Shown here one piece after another: positions 33,993 to 42,336 of a stretch of DNA of 64,000 nt. How positions within the stretch are numbered: the stretch's first letter is position 1; each line of letters opens with the position of its first letter. The position numbers and the translations under genes are program-made. The DNA comes from Hydrogenophaga crassostreae (GTDB lineage Bacteria > Pseudomonadota > Gammaproteobacteria > Burkholderiales > Burkholderiaceae_C). The DNA lies in assembly GCF_001761385.1 (NCBI RefSeq), contig NZ_CP017476.1, positions 4,763,501 to 4,827,500 on the forward strand. Reading direction: 5' to 3'. The notes below the pieces were generated by a model. That model was not told the origin of the DNA, did no database searches, and was given only the letters and a program-made list of their open reading frames with translations.

Positions 33993-35099
33993 ATGGCCAG
34001 AGATGAACTGGCCGCCTGGCTAAGGCTGACGCTCACGCCTGGCGTGGGCAACGAGGCAGCCCGCAAGCTGCTCGCGGCCTTTGGGCTGCCAGGCGCTGTA
34101 TTCGGTCAGTCGCCATCGGCCTTGCGTGCCGTGGTTGGCGAGCGCTTGGCCACCGCCTTGCAGATCACCCCCGATTCACTGGACGCAGAAGTTGACAAGC
34201 TTGGGCTGTGGCTCGCGCCCCCCGACCACCATCTGCTGACCATCGGTGACGCCGCCTTCCCCCCGGCCTTGCTGCAAATGGCCGATCCCCCGCTGTTGCT
34301 GTACGTGGTGGGGCAACTGGAAGCGCTGGGGCGCCCCAACAAAATCGCCATCGTGGGGAGCCGAAACCCCACCCCCCAGGGACACATCAACGCCCGTCAA
34401 TTTGCGGCCGCCCTCGGTGAGTCAGGGCTTTGCATTGTGTCGGGCCTTGCACTGGGTGTTGACGGCGCCGCCCATGAAGGCGCGCTGGACGTCGACGCGC
34501 CGACCATTGCCGTGGTGGGCACCGGGCTCGACAGGGTCTACCCCAAACGCCATCACGATCTGGCCCACCGCATCACCGAGCGAGGCGCCATCGTGAGCGA
34601 ATATGCGCTTGGCACACCACCGCTGCCAGCGCACTTCCCTCAACGCAACCGCATCATTGCAGGCCTCTGCCAGGGCACACTGGTGATCGAAGCTGCTGTG
34701 GCCTCAGGCTCCCTGATCACCGCCCGCCTCGCCACAGAAATGGGGCGCGAAGTGTTCGCCATCCCTGGATCGATCCACGCACCCCAGGCGCGCGGCTGTC
34801 ACGCGCTCATCAGGCAAGGGGCCAAGCTGGTGGAATCGGCCCAGGATGTGCTCGAAGACCTGCAGTGGGACAGCGGCCCCGTTCATCGCGGCCATCCAGC
34901 GCCCGGTAAAGATGAACAGCCCGCCAAAGAAAGCAGCCTGCTCACCGCCCTGGGCCACGACCCCGTCAGCCTCGATGCCCTGCAAGCCCGCACCGGCCTA
35001 CCCACCCCAGACCTCCAGGCCCAGCTGCTGGAACTCGAACTCAACGGCCAAGCAGCCCGCCTGCCCGGCAGCCTGTTCCAGCGCCTGAACCAAGGCTAG
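33993..35099 (+). CDS. dprA: DNA-processing protein DprA
   Basis: 368 aa. The N-terminal SAM-like segment is followed by the Rossmann domain: AIVGSRNPTPQGHINARQF, SGLALGVDGAAHEGAL, VVGTGLDRVYPKRH, ISE-type VSEYALGTPPLPAHFPQRNR, and LVIEAAVASGSLITARLATEMGR. A C-terminal winged helix follows (LGHDPVSLDALQARTGLPTP). DprA protects incoming single-stranded DNA and loads RecA in natural transformation. It starts six bases after the LysM gene. Confidence 0.96.
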   Translation: MARDELAAWLRLTLTPGVGNEAARKLLAAFGLPGAVFGQSPSALRAVVGERLATALQITPDSLDAEVDKLGLWLAPPDHHLLTIGDAAFPPALLQMADPPLLLYVVGQLEALGRPNKIAIVGSRNPTPQGHINARQFAAALGESGLCIVSGLALGVDGAAHEGALDVDAPTIAVVGTGLDRVYPKRHHDLAHRITERGAIVSEYALGTPPLPAHFPQRNRIIAGLCQGTLVIEAAVASGSLITARLATEMGREVFAIPGSIHAPQARGCHALIRQGAKLVESAQDVLEDLQWDSGPVHRGHPAPGKDEQPAKESSLLTALGHDPVSLDALQARTGLPTPDLQAQLLELELNGQAARLPGSLFQRLNQG

Positions 35100-35898
35100 G
35101 GATGCTCTGCATAACCCGCGTCGTGCGCGGGGGGCCGACAAATTGCATGGCTTTTGTAGGCCGGGTTTCGGCCCGGTGGCCGAGGTACTTTCTTTTGCTC
35201 CGCCAAAAGCAAGTACCCAAAGAAAAGGCGAGCCGAAGTCCGGGCCGCTACGCGGTGCCTTGCGCTGCTCGCATCGAACGGGCTCGGGCTGAACTCGCTT
35301 CGCTCAGACAACGCCCTCCCTGATCCGTTCGCTGCTGTGCTGCTCAGCCCGGCCACACGGCAGGTGGAGAAAATGCGGATTCAAGGCACGCATGCCTCCG
35401 GAGCGCGAGCCTTAAATCCAGATCGCTGTCGATCTGGATTTGCCCGTCGGCCAGCGTTGCCCCTTGGGGGGGGTGACGGCGATGCCAGCGCGGGGGGGCT
35501 ATTCACCTAGTTGCCTTTGTAGGCCGGGTCTCGGCCCGGCGGCCGAGGTACTTTTCTTTGCTTCGCCAAAGAAACGTACCCAAAAGAAAGGCGAGCCGAA
35601 GTCCAGGCCGCTTCGCGGTGCCATTCGCTGCTGCGCTGCTCAGCCCGGCCACACGGCAAGTGGAGAAAATGCGGATTCAGGGAAGCCATGCTTCCGGAGC
35701 ACGTGCCCTACACCCAGAACGCCGTCGATCTGGCTTTGCCAGTCGGCCAGCGTTGCCCCTTGAGGGGCGGAGCTGCACACGCAGTGAGCAGCGATGGGGG
35801 GAGCCTAGTTCGTGCCGTCGATCTGGCTTTACCAGTCGACCAGCGTTGCCCCCTTGAGGGGGTGACGGGCCACGCAGTGAGCCCGGCGCGGGGGTGGG
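35100..35898. repeat. Intergenic repeat cluster between dprA and the DUF1631 gene
   Basis: A 799-bp gene-free stretch. Two long similar direct copies, about 35152-35504 and 35515-35800, each start with a GGCCGGG/CCCGG hairpin, contain the GGTACTTTTCTTTG...CAAAGAAACGTACC hairpin with a TTCG-type turn, and end with CGTCGATCTGG...CAGCGTTGCCCC. Copy 1 carries about 66 extra bases. A third partial copy of the end module lies at 35816-35895, with CCCCC-TTGA-GGGGG. The short open frames inside show no protein features. This is the kind of dispersed intergenic repeat seen in Comamonadaceae. Confidence 0.75.
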
Positions 35899-38415
35899 CT
35901 AATTCAACAGCCGCTCTGGGTTGGCATCCAGCTTGGCCAACGCATCGCGGGTTGCGCGCACGGTCAGCGCCTCGTCTTCGCTTGGCACAAGCAGCCCGGC
36001 CTGCAAATAGGCAGCGACCCGGGTGGCCTGAATCAGGAAGCAGCGCCCGCCATTGGTCACAAACAGGTACAGCTGCCCACGTTCGCTGCGCCAGGCCAGC
36101 TGCACGCTGTTGAACTTGCTGTTGTGGTCCAGCCCGAACCACGAACCGATCTGCAGCTCGGTTGCCCAAGCGCGCATGGCCTCGTTGGGTTTGCTGCCGC
36201 CGTGCTTGATCACCTCGATATTGCTGGCGTCCACGCCCGTGATCATCTCGATGCTGTCGTTGTCCAGATCCAGGTCGCCCACACCACCTTCGGGCAGGTA
36301 GTCTTCCAGATGTGCCAGGCGTTCAGACAGTTTGTCGAGACTTTCTTGTGGAATGGCCTCGGTGCGCGACATGAAAGCATCGGCCAGCGTGTCGCTGACC
36401 GATTTGATGTTCTGGTCTTGCAGGCTCGCGGGGTAACCCAACAAGCCCATGCCCTGGCGCAACCGCTGCAAGAGGCTGGGCAATTGCTGAATCACACGGG
36501 CCCGGTCGTTGCGGTGGGGCTTGGCGCTTGCTGCCCAGAGCAACTCCGAAGCAACCTTCTTCAGCGAAGTGGTTTCTTCGTGCTTGATCCCGTATTTGAC
36601 ACTGGCCACGGCCAGCACTTCGACCCACACCTTGAACAGGAACTCACGAATCTCATCGCGCACAGGGACATCGTCGAGCAACTTGCGCAGCTCAATCGTG
36701 TACTGCACCGACCACGTCTCTTTTTGCTCAACCTGCTGCGCAACCGACACGTAGCGCTTCGTGGTGTTCTGCTCACTGAGGTAAGTGGAGAGGAATTTCT
36801 GGAATTCGTCATACACCAGCTGAAAAACGCGCCGCCCCGTTTCGGGGTACTGCTCGATCACTTGCACCACGCGCTTGATCTCGGTTTCCAGCGCCGCAGC
36901 GCCCACACCCGACTCAAAGCCCATCACGCAAGATCCCATGCGGTCGATCAGTTTGCGGGCAGGGTGTTGCAGTGCGCTGAAAAACTCTGGTTCAGCGAGG
37001 GCCACCCGCAACACCGGTATTTGCAATCGCGCAAACCAGACCCGCACCGCAGCGGGAATCCGTTCTTCGGCCAGAATGCTCTGGAACATCAAAGCCACCA
37101 CTTCAATGGTGGCCTTCTCGGTTGAGGTGCTGGCCGCCTGCTTGAGCTCTGTGCTGCGCTTGCGGATGGCTGAGGCCGTGTGCTCCACATGGGAGGCATC
37201 CATGGGAATGGCGTCGCCAGAGCCGGTGCTGCCACCTTGCAAGGCGGCCGCTTCCGACCGCGCCAAGGGCACCATGCGCTGAATGGCCTGCTGCAGCTTG
37301 GGGGAAGGCTCCATCAACTGGGTCGCTTCAAAATCGCCACCGATGCGCTCTGTCAGCAAGCGCTTGAGACGACCCACGACACCCTGAGCGCGCATGCGCG
37401 CCCGAGCCAGCGGCGTGGAGCCCGTGAGCAACCGGGTCTCATCGTTCACGCCCATGACCGACGACGCGGCACCACTGCGAGAAGTGCCCGAGCCCGTGCT
37501 CACCCCACCCCGGTTGGCGCCGTGTTGGCCACCCTGTTGGGCGCTGCCGCCTTGCGACCCGGCGCCAGCTGACCCACCCGAAAAACCACTGCGACCGGAG
37601 CCGCCACCTTGGCCGCCAGAAGAATCACCACCGCCGGCGCCTGAATCGAACCCGCCCGAGCCTGAGCCAGCATCAAATCCACCAGAGCCCGATGTGCCAC
37701 CGCCTTCTCTGCTGGATCCGTCCTTGTTGCCGGGACCCGGTGGCCCGCCAGGTGAACGGGCGCCGGGTGCTCTTTTGACCAGCGACTGGAGGTCAATCTC
37801 TTTCATGACGCCACTGGACACGAGGAATTCGTTGGCGGCCTTGTAGGCGGCCAGCATTTTTTCGGCCAGAACCGGCGCAAGGGTGTCTTGCACCATTTGC
37901 CAGCCTTCGCGCCCCATTTGCACGTCAATCCACTGGTCGACCAAAATGCGGCAAACCACATCGGGCAGCAACACGTCGCCGCGCGGAAGCTCCTGGCGTT
38001 TTTCGAGATGCTGAATGCGCAAACGCAATTCGTTGAGTTCCGAGGAGGACTTTTCAAGCACGCGCATGGCCAGGCGCGAAGCCAGAATCTGATCGTCGAT
38101 CACCCCTTCGGCAATCAACTCCAGCCGCCCGGGAGCAGTCAGGCCATTGTTGCCCGAGTTGTTGAAACGCGGCAACAGGGTTCGCTGCAGGGCCTTGCGT
38201 GATTGATTGAGCCAGGTCGTCTGGCTCTTTTGAAACAGCAACCAGGCGTCGCGCCGCTCTTGCATTTCGCGGGCCGGACCGGCCTGATCCAGAACAGACA
38301 CGAGGTGGTTCTCGCACGCCTTGACGAGATCAGGTAACACCCGTCCCACGTGAACCACAAAGAGTTCACGGGCCTGTTTGGCCAGAGATGAAACGTGCTG
38401 ATCGGGTGAGGTCAC
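35899..38415 (-). CDS. DUF1631 family protein
   Basis: 838 aa from a GTG at 38415 (ATG-less frame; an upstream TTG at 38511 gives a non-coding-looking 32-residue leader). Mostly helical cytoplasmic protein of the DUF1631 family (VSSLAKQARELFVVHVGRVL at the start; RLAHLEDYLPEG, WFGLDHNSKFNSVQLAWRSERG at the end). The family occurs in betaproteobacteria near stress- and cell-envelope-related genes; function unknown. A Gly/Ser-rich linker of about 80 residues near residues 225-310 interrupts two conserved halves. No membrane segment. Confidence 0.85.
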   Translation of the reverse strand: MTSPDQHVSSLAKQARELFVVHVGRVLPDLVKACENHLVSVLDQAGPAREMQERRDAWLLFQKSQTTWLNQSRKALQRTLLPRFNNSGNNGLTAPGRLELIAEGVIDDQILASRLAMRVLEKSSSELNELRLRIQHLEKRQELPRGDVLLPDVVCRILVDQWIDVQMGREGWQMVQDTLAPVLAEKMLAAYKAANEFLVSSGVMKEIDLQSLVKRAPGARSPGGPPGPGNKDGSSREGGGTSGSGGFDAGSGSGGFDSGAGGGDSSGGQGGGSGRSGFSGGSAGAGSQGGSAQQGGQHGANRGGVSTGSGTSRSGAASSVMGVNDETRLLTGSTPLARARMRAQGVVGRLKRLLTERIGGDFEATQLMEPSPKLQQAIQRMVPLARSEAAALQGGSTGSGDAIPMDASHVEHTASAIRKRSTELKQAASTSTEKATIEVVALMFQSILAEERIPAAVRVWFARLQIPVLRVALAEPEFFSALQHPARKLIDRMGSCVMGFESGVGAAALETEIKRVVQVIEQYPETGRRVFQLVYDEFQKFLSTYLSEQNTTKRYVSVAQQVEQKETWSVQYTIELRKLLDDVPVRDEIREFLFKVWVEVLAVASVKYGIKHEETTSLKKVASELLWAASAKPHRNDRARVIQQLPSLLQRLRQGMGLLGYPASLQDQNIKSVSDTLADAFMSRTEAIPQESLDKLSERLAHLEDYLPEGGVGDLDLDNDSIEMITGVDASNIEVIKHGGSKPNEAMRAWATELQIGSWFGLDHNSKFNSVQLAWRSERGQLYLFVTNGGRCFLIQATRVAAYLQAGLLVPSEDEALTVRATRDALAKLDANPERLLN

Positions 38416-38624
38416 AATAAAGTCAGTATGACACGAATGGTCTCGTTTTCCGGGATGCAAAGTGAAGACAAACGGCGAAGGCACCCGCAAACAGGCCCGC
38501 TCGATCGTCAAAACACAAAATCGAACACCTTCAGCTTAACCTGCAAGCGTTCTCAAATACAACCTCACGAGACGGCGTGAATCCATGCAACACCGGTTGG
38601 CACAAACTCACACGCCCGAAAACC

Positions 38625-39581
38625 TCAGACCACCGCGCCGCTGTTGGGATCGTTCGGGTCTTCTTCACCGGTCTTGGGGCTCGACTTGATCAGGTCTTCA
38701 CGCTTGATGCCCAGCCACATGGCAATGGCTGCGGCCACAAAAACCGAAGAGTAGATGCCAAACAGAATGCCGATGGTCAGCGCCAGCGCAAAATAGTGCA
38801 GGGTCGGGCCACCAAACAGCAGCATGGACAACACCATGATCTGGGTCGAACCGTGGGTGATGATGGTCCGGCTGATGGTCGACGTGATGGCGTTGTCGAT
38901 GATCTGCGGCGTGGTCTTCTTGCGGTGGCGCCGGAAACTCTCGCGGATCCGGTCAAAAATCACCACCGACTCGTTCACCGAATAGCCCAGGACCGCCAAC
39001 ACCGCGGCCAACACCGCCAGTGAAAACTCCCACTGGAAAAAGGCGAAAAAGCCCAGAATGATGATCACATCGTGCAAGTTGGCAATGATGGCCGAGACAG
39101 CGTATTTCCACTCGAACCGCACGGCCAGATAAATCATGATGCCGGCGATCACCAGGGCCAATGCCTTCAGCCCGTCTTCCACCAGCTCCTGACCTACCTG
39201 CGGGCCCACAAATTCCGACCGGCGCAACTCGACTTTCGGGTTCTGGGCCTGAAGCGCGGCCAGCACCGTTTCGCTTTGCTGCCCCGAACTCTTGCCCTCC
39301 TGCACCGGCAAGCGCAGCAACACATCGCGCGACGTGCCGAAGTTCTGCACCGGTATGTCGGCATAGCCCAGTGTTTCAACCACTTGCCGCACGGCCCCCA
39401 GATCGGCCGGCTGCTCGTAGGCAACCTCCATCACGGTGCCGCCGGTGAACTCCACCGAAAGGTTCAGGCCACGCAAGACCAGAAATGCCACGGCGGCCAC
39501 GAAGGTGATCGCAGAGATCGCGTTCAGCACCAAAGCGTGCTTCATGAACGGGATATCGCGTTGAATGCGGAAAAATTCCAT
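38625..39581 (-). CDS. secF: Protein translocase subunit SecF
   Basis: 318 aa. The start MEFFRIQRDIPFMKHALVLN at 39581 has AGGA nine bases upstream. SecF features: FTGGTVMEVAYE in the first periplasmic domain, six transmembrane helices, GYSVNESVVIFDRIRE in TM4, and TISRTIITHGSTQIMVL. It forms the SecDF complex that uses the proton gradient to pull preproteins across the inner membrane. It is the last gene of yajC-secD-secF. The 188-bp secD-secF gap contains a tandem duplication of the initiation region (see repeats). Confidence 0.97.
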   Translation of the reverse strand: MEFFRIQRDIPFMKHALVLNAISAITFVAAVAFLVLRGLNLSVEFTGGTVMEVAYEQPADLGAVRQVVETLGYADIPVQNFGTSRDVLLRLPVQEGKSSGQQSETVLAALQAQNPKVELRRSEFVGPQVGQELVEDGLKALALVIAGIMIYLAVRFEWKYAVSAIIANLHDVIIILGFFAFFQWEFSLAVLAAVLAVLGYSVNESVVIFDRIRESFRRHRKKTTPQIIDNAITSTISRTIITHGSTQIMVLSMLLFGGPTLHYFALALTIGILFGIYSSVFVAAAIAMWLGIKREDLIKSSPKTGEEDPNDPNSGAVV

Positions 39582-39730
39582 GTCGCTTATTCCTGATGGG
39601 GAATTTTCAGAGAAAGCTCATATGCGAAAAGCGCATGTGACGCTGCAACTAAAAATTCCATGTCGCTTATTCCTGATGGGGAATTCTCAGAGAAAGCTCA
39701 TTGGCGCAATGCGCCATTGATGCTGAACTG
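39571..39730 (-). repeat. 80-bp tandem duplication of the secF translation-initiation region
   Basis: Two units with exact 80-bp period: 39571-39650 and 39651-39730. The first 50 bp of each unit match at 49 positions (T/C at 39606/39686) and include the secF ATG, its AGGA ribosome-binding site and the first codons. The remaining 30 bp differ in sequence but both form a hairpin. A third partial copy of the ATGGAATTTT sequence is at 39731-39740. The duplication inserts two extra start codons in front of secF. Confidence 0.9.
39587..39661 (-). CDS. Possible 24-aa leader ORF upstream of secF
   Basis: Read on the minus strand, ATG at 39661 starts MEFLVAASHALFAYELSLKI (20 of 24 residues shown) and stops at TAA, leaving five bases before the secF ATG at 39581. 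Because of the tandem duplication it has exactly the same ribosome-binding site as secF. A second, shorter frame (17 aa) starts at 39740. No evidence beyond the sequence that it is translated; it could be an incidental product of the duplication. Confidence 0.35.
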   Translation of the reverse strand: MEFLVAASHALFAYELSLKIPHQE

Positions 39731-39769
39731 AAAATTCCATTTTGGGTGTGCCCTGCTTCAACCGCTGCG

Positions 39770-41659
39770 TTATTCGCCTGTGACCGCGGGCACATTCGTG
39801 CCGCTGCCGCCTGCTCGCCAAACCGTGCCAATGGCCACCGATTTGAGTTTCTTCTTGCGGCCGTACCAGAAATTCACCAATCCGCGCGAGAAAAACACGC
39901 TGGAGAACATGCTGGTCAGAATGCCGATGCAATGCACCACGGCAAACCCGCGCACCGGGCCCGAACCAAAAATCAGCAACGCCACGCCGGCAATCAGCGT
40001 CGTGATGTTGGAATCGAGAATCGTGCCCCAGGCATGCTCGTAGCCCGCATTGATGGCCGACTGCGGCGCCGCACCATTGCGCAGCTCTTCCCGCACCCGC
40101 TCGTTGATCAGCACGTTGGAGTCAATCGCCATACCCAGCGCCAGCGCCATGGCGGCAATACCCGGCAGGGTGAGCGTGGCCTGCAACATCGACAGCACCG
40201 CCACCAGAAGCAGCAGGTTCAGGCCCAAGGCCAGGCTGGAGAACACACCAAACAGCATGTAATACGCGCACATGAAGGCCACGATCACCGCAAAGCCCCA
40301 CATCACGCTGTTAAAGCCCTTGGCAATGTTCTCGGCACCCAGGCTCGGGCCGATGGTGCGTTCTTCGATGATTTCCATGGGCGCGGCCAGCGAGCCGGCG
40401 CGCAGCAGCAAGGCCAGATCGCTGGCCTCATTGACACCCATGCTGCCCGAAATCTGGAAACGGTTGCCCAGCTCACCGCGGATGGTGGCCACCGAAATCG
40501 CCTCGCCCTTACCCTTTTCAAACAAGATGATGGCCATGCCCTTGTTCAGGTTTTCACGGCTCACGTCGCGCATGATGCGCCCGCCCGTGGCGTCCATCAC
40601 CAGCGTCACGCTGGGTTGCTGATCGCGGCTGTCGAAACCCGCCTGGGCGTCGGTCAGGTTCTCGCCGGTGGTCAACACCTGCTTTTTCACAATCGCCGGC
40701 CGGCCGTCGCGGGTGGGGAAGCTGTCTGAACCAAAAGGCACCGGCCCGGTGCCATCGGCCGCAGCGCGGCCTTCCGAGCTCTCGTCAATCAGGCGCATCT
40801 CCAGCGTGGCGGTGCGACCCAGAATGTCTTTGGCCTTGGCCGTGTCCTGCACCCCTGGCAACTGCACCACGATGCGGTCGGCACCCTGCTGCTGAATCAC
40901 GGGCTCGGACACACCCAGTTCGTTGATCCGGTTGTGCAGGGTGGTGATGTTCTGTTTGAGCGCCTGGCTTTGAACGGCGAGGGCCGCCTGGGGCTTCAGG
41001 CTGAGCGACAACCGCAGGTCGCCGTCGGTGGCGGCCGGTCCTTCTTCCAGATCGGGAAACTGGTCGAGCACCACGTCGCGCGCCGCTTCCAGCGTTTGCT
41101 CGTCGCGCGCACGCACTTCAATCGTCGTGCCGGAGCGGGCAATGCCGCCGTGGCGCACATCTTTTTCGCGCAAGGCCGAGCGCAAGTCGGTGCCCAGCAC
41201 GTCCATACGGCGCTGCACAGCCGCCGGCATGTCCACCTGCAACATGAAGTGAACGCCACCGCGCAAATCGAGACCCAGGTACATGGGCGAAGCGCCCATC
41301 GCGGCCAGCCAGGCCGGGGTGCGCGGCACCAGGCTCAGCGCCACCACATGGGTCGGGTTGGCAGGGTCGGCATTGAGCGCGCGTTCGATGGTGTCGCGGG
41401 CCTTGATCTGCTGATCGGTGGTTTCAAAGCGTGCCCGAACCGAGTTGCCTTCGAACTGGATGCGCGTGGCGGGCACATTCGCGGCCGCCAGCGCCTGCTC
41501 CACCTGGGTCACCGTGTTCAGGTCGACCTTGACCGTGGTGCGCGCCGCAGACACCTGCACCGCAGGGCTCTCGCCAAACAGGTTGGGCAAGGCGTAAATC
41601 GCCCCGATCAACAAGGCGACCACGATGATCACGTATTTCCACAGGGGGTATCGGTTCAT
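39770..41659 (-). CDS. secD: Protein translocase subunit SecD
   Basis: 629 aa. Starts MNRYPLWKYVIIVVALLIG (TM1). SecD signatures: LGLDLRGGVHFMLQVD, the large periplasmic P1 domain with VQLPGVQDTAKAKDILG, GSLAAPMEIIEERTIGPSLG, and the membrane motifs LGMAIDSNVLINERVREEL. It is the proton-driven partner of SecF. It follows yajC by 181 bp that contain a dispersed repeat. The length fits the longer proteobacterial type. Confidence 0.97.
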   Translation of the reverse strand: MNRYPLWKYVIIVVALLIGAIYALPNLFGESPAVQVSAARTTVKVDLNTVTQVEQALAAANVPATRIQFEGNSVRARFETTDQQIKARDTIERALNADPANPTHVVALSLVPRTPAWLAAMGASPMYLGLDLRGGVHFMLQVDMPAAVQRRMDVLGTDLRSALREKDVRHGGIARSGTTIEVRARDEQTLEAARDVVLDQFPDLEEGPAATDGDLRLSLSLKPQAALAVQSQALKQNITTLHNRINELGVSEPVIQQQGADRIVVQLPGVQDTAKAKDILGRTATLEMRLIDESSEGRAAADGTGPVPFGSDSFPTRDGRPAIVKKQVLTTGENLTDAQAGFDSRDQQPSVTLVMDATGGRIMRDVSRENLNKGMAIILFEKGKGEAISVATIRGELGNRFQISGSMGVNEASDLALLLRAGSLAAPMEIIEERTIGPSLGAENIAKGFNSVMWGFAVIVAFMCAYYMLFGVFSSLALGLNLLLLVAVLSMLQATLTLPGIAAMALALGMAIDSNVLINERVREELRNGAAPQSAINAGYEHAWGTILDSNITTLIAGVALLIFGSGPVRGFAVVHCIGILTSMFSSVFFSRGLVNFWYGRKKKLKSVAIGTVWRAGGSGTNVPAVTGE

Positions 41660-41740
41660 ATTTCAGACGCTTTCAGCGCAGGGGAGCAGATGTAGGCAGC
41701 GCGTTGCGGGCAGGTTCAACTTCAATCGCCAATCGCGCTG

Positions 41741-41837
41741 CGCTCAACGGGCTTTCGCCCAGGGCGCCGCGGAACCGGCTCTGCCGGGCCGCCAGCGCCG
41801 CCCCCTTGAGGGGGTCGCGCGCAGCGCGGCAGGGGGG
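41741..41837. repeat. Dispersed hairpin repeat between yajC and secD
   Basis: A copy of the same end module as in the 35-kb cluster: GCCAGCGCCG then CCCCC-TTGA-GGGGG (41801-41814), followed by GCGCGCAGCGCGGC and a G-run. The upstream part (AACGGGCTTTCGCCCAGG) makes another small hairpin. It lies inside an operon that is normally transcribed as a unit and could attenuate or stabilise mRNA. Confidence 0.65.
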
Positions 41838-41840
41838 AGA

Positions 41841-42161
41841 CTACTTGACGGTGCCTTTGGGCAAAACCTGCGTCACGGCCGAGCGCTGCATCTGCACTTC
41901 GACGCCGGCGGCGAGCTCAACGCTCACATAGGCTTCACCGATTTTGGACACTTTGCCCAGGAAACCACCAGCGGTCACGACTTCGTCGCCTTTGGCCAGG
42001 GCTTCCACCATGGCTTTGTGCTCTTTCTGGCGCTTCATCTGGGGGCGGATCATGACGAAATACAGCACCACAAACATCAACACCAGAGGCAACAGGCCCA
42101 TGATGGTGGACTGGGTATCGCCGCCAGCGGCGGCTTGGGCGTAAGCAGAAGAAATGAACAC
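41841..42161 (-). CDS. yajC: Preprotein translocase subunit YajC
   Basis: 106 aa. I start it at the GTG at 42161 (MFISSAYAQAAAGGD), which has GGAGAG upstream; the longer frame (42221) is non-coding. A single transmembrane segment (LLPLVLMFVVLYFVMIRPQ) and the conserved RPQMKRQKEHKAMVEAL, GDEVVTAGGFLGKV follow. It is an accessory of SecDF. It is separated by 175 bp from the oxidoreductase gene upstream; no tgt or queA gene is adjacent, unlike the common arrangement. Confidence 0.95.
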   Translation of the reverse strand: MFISSAYAQAAAGGDTQSTIMGLLPLVLMFVVLYFVMIRPQMKRQKEHKAMVEALAKGDEVVTAGGFLGKVSKIGEAYVSVELAAGVEVQMQRSAVTQVLPKGTVK

Positions 42162-42336
42162 GGGAAAGCTCTCCAACGGAATCGATTGAAACAACGCCGG
42201 TCGCGCGTTGACGGCCTGCAAACAAGCCGCCCGAACGCGCCGGGCTCAGCCCGCGATTGTATGCCGCGCCTCTCTATTGAGGGGCGCGGCGAATCACCGG
42301 CCCCATCAGATGGGGCGCAGGCTCACAAGTTCAACC

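Noticed and set aside
35100..35898. Several 60-140 codon frames in the repeat cluster after dprA
   Set aside because: They follow the repeat structure, change frame between copies, and share no protein-level conservation.
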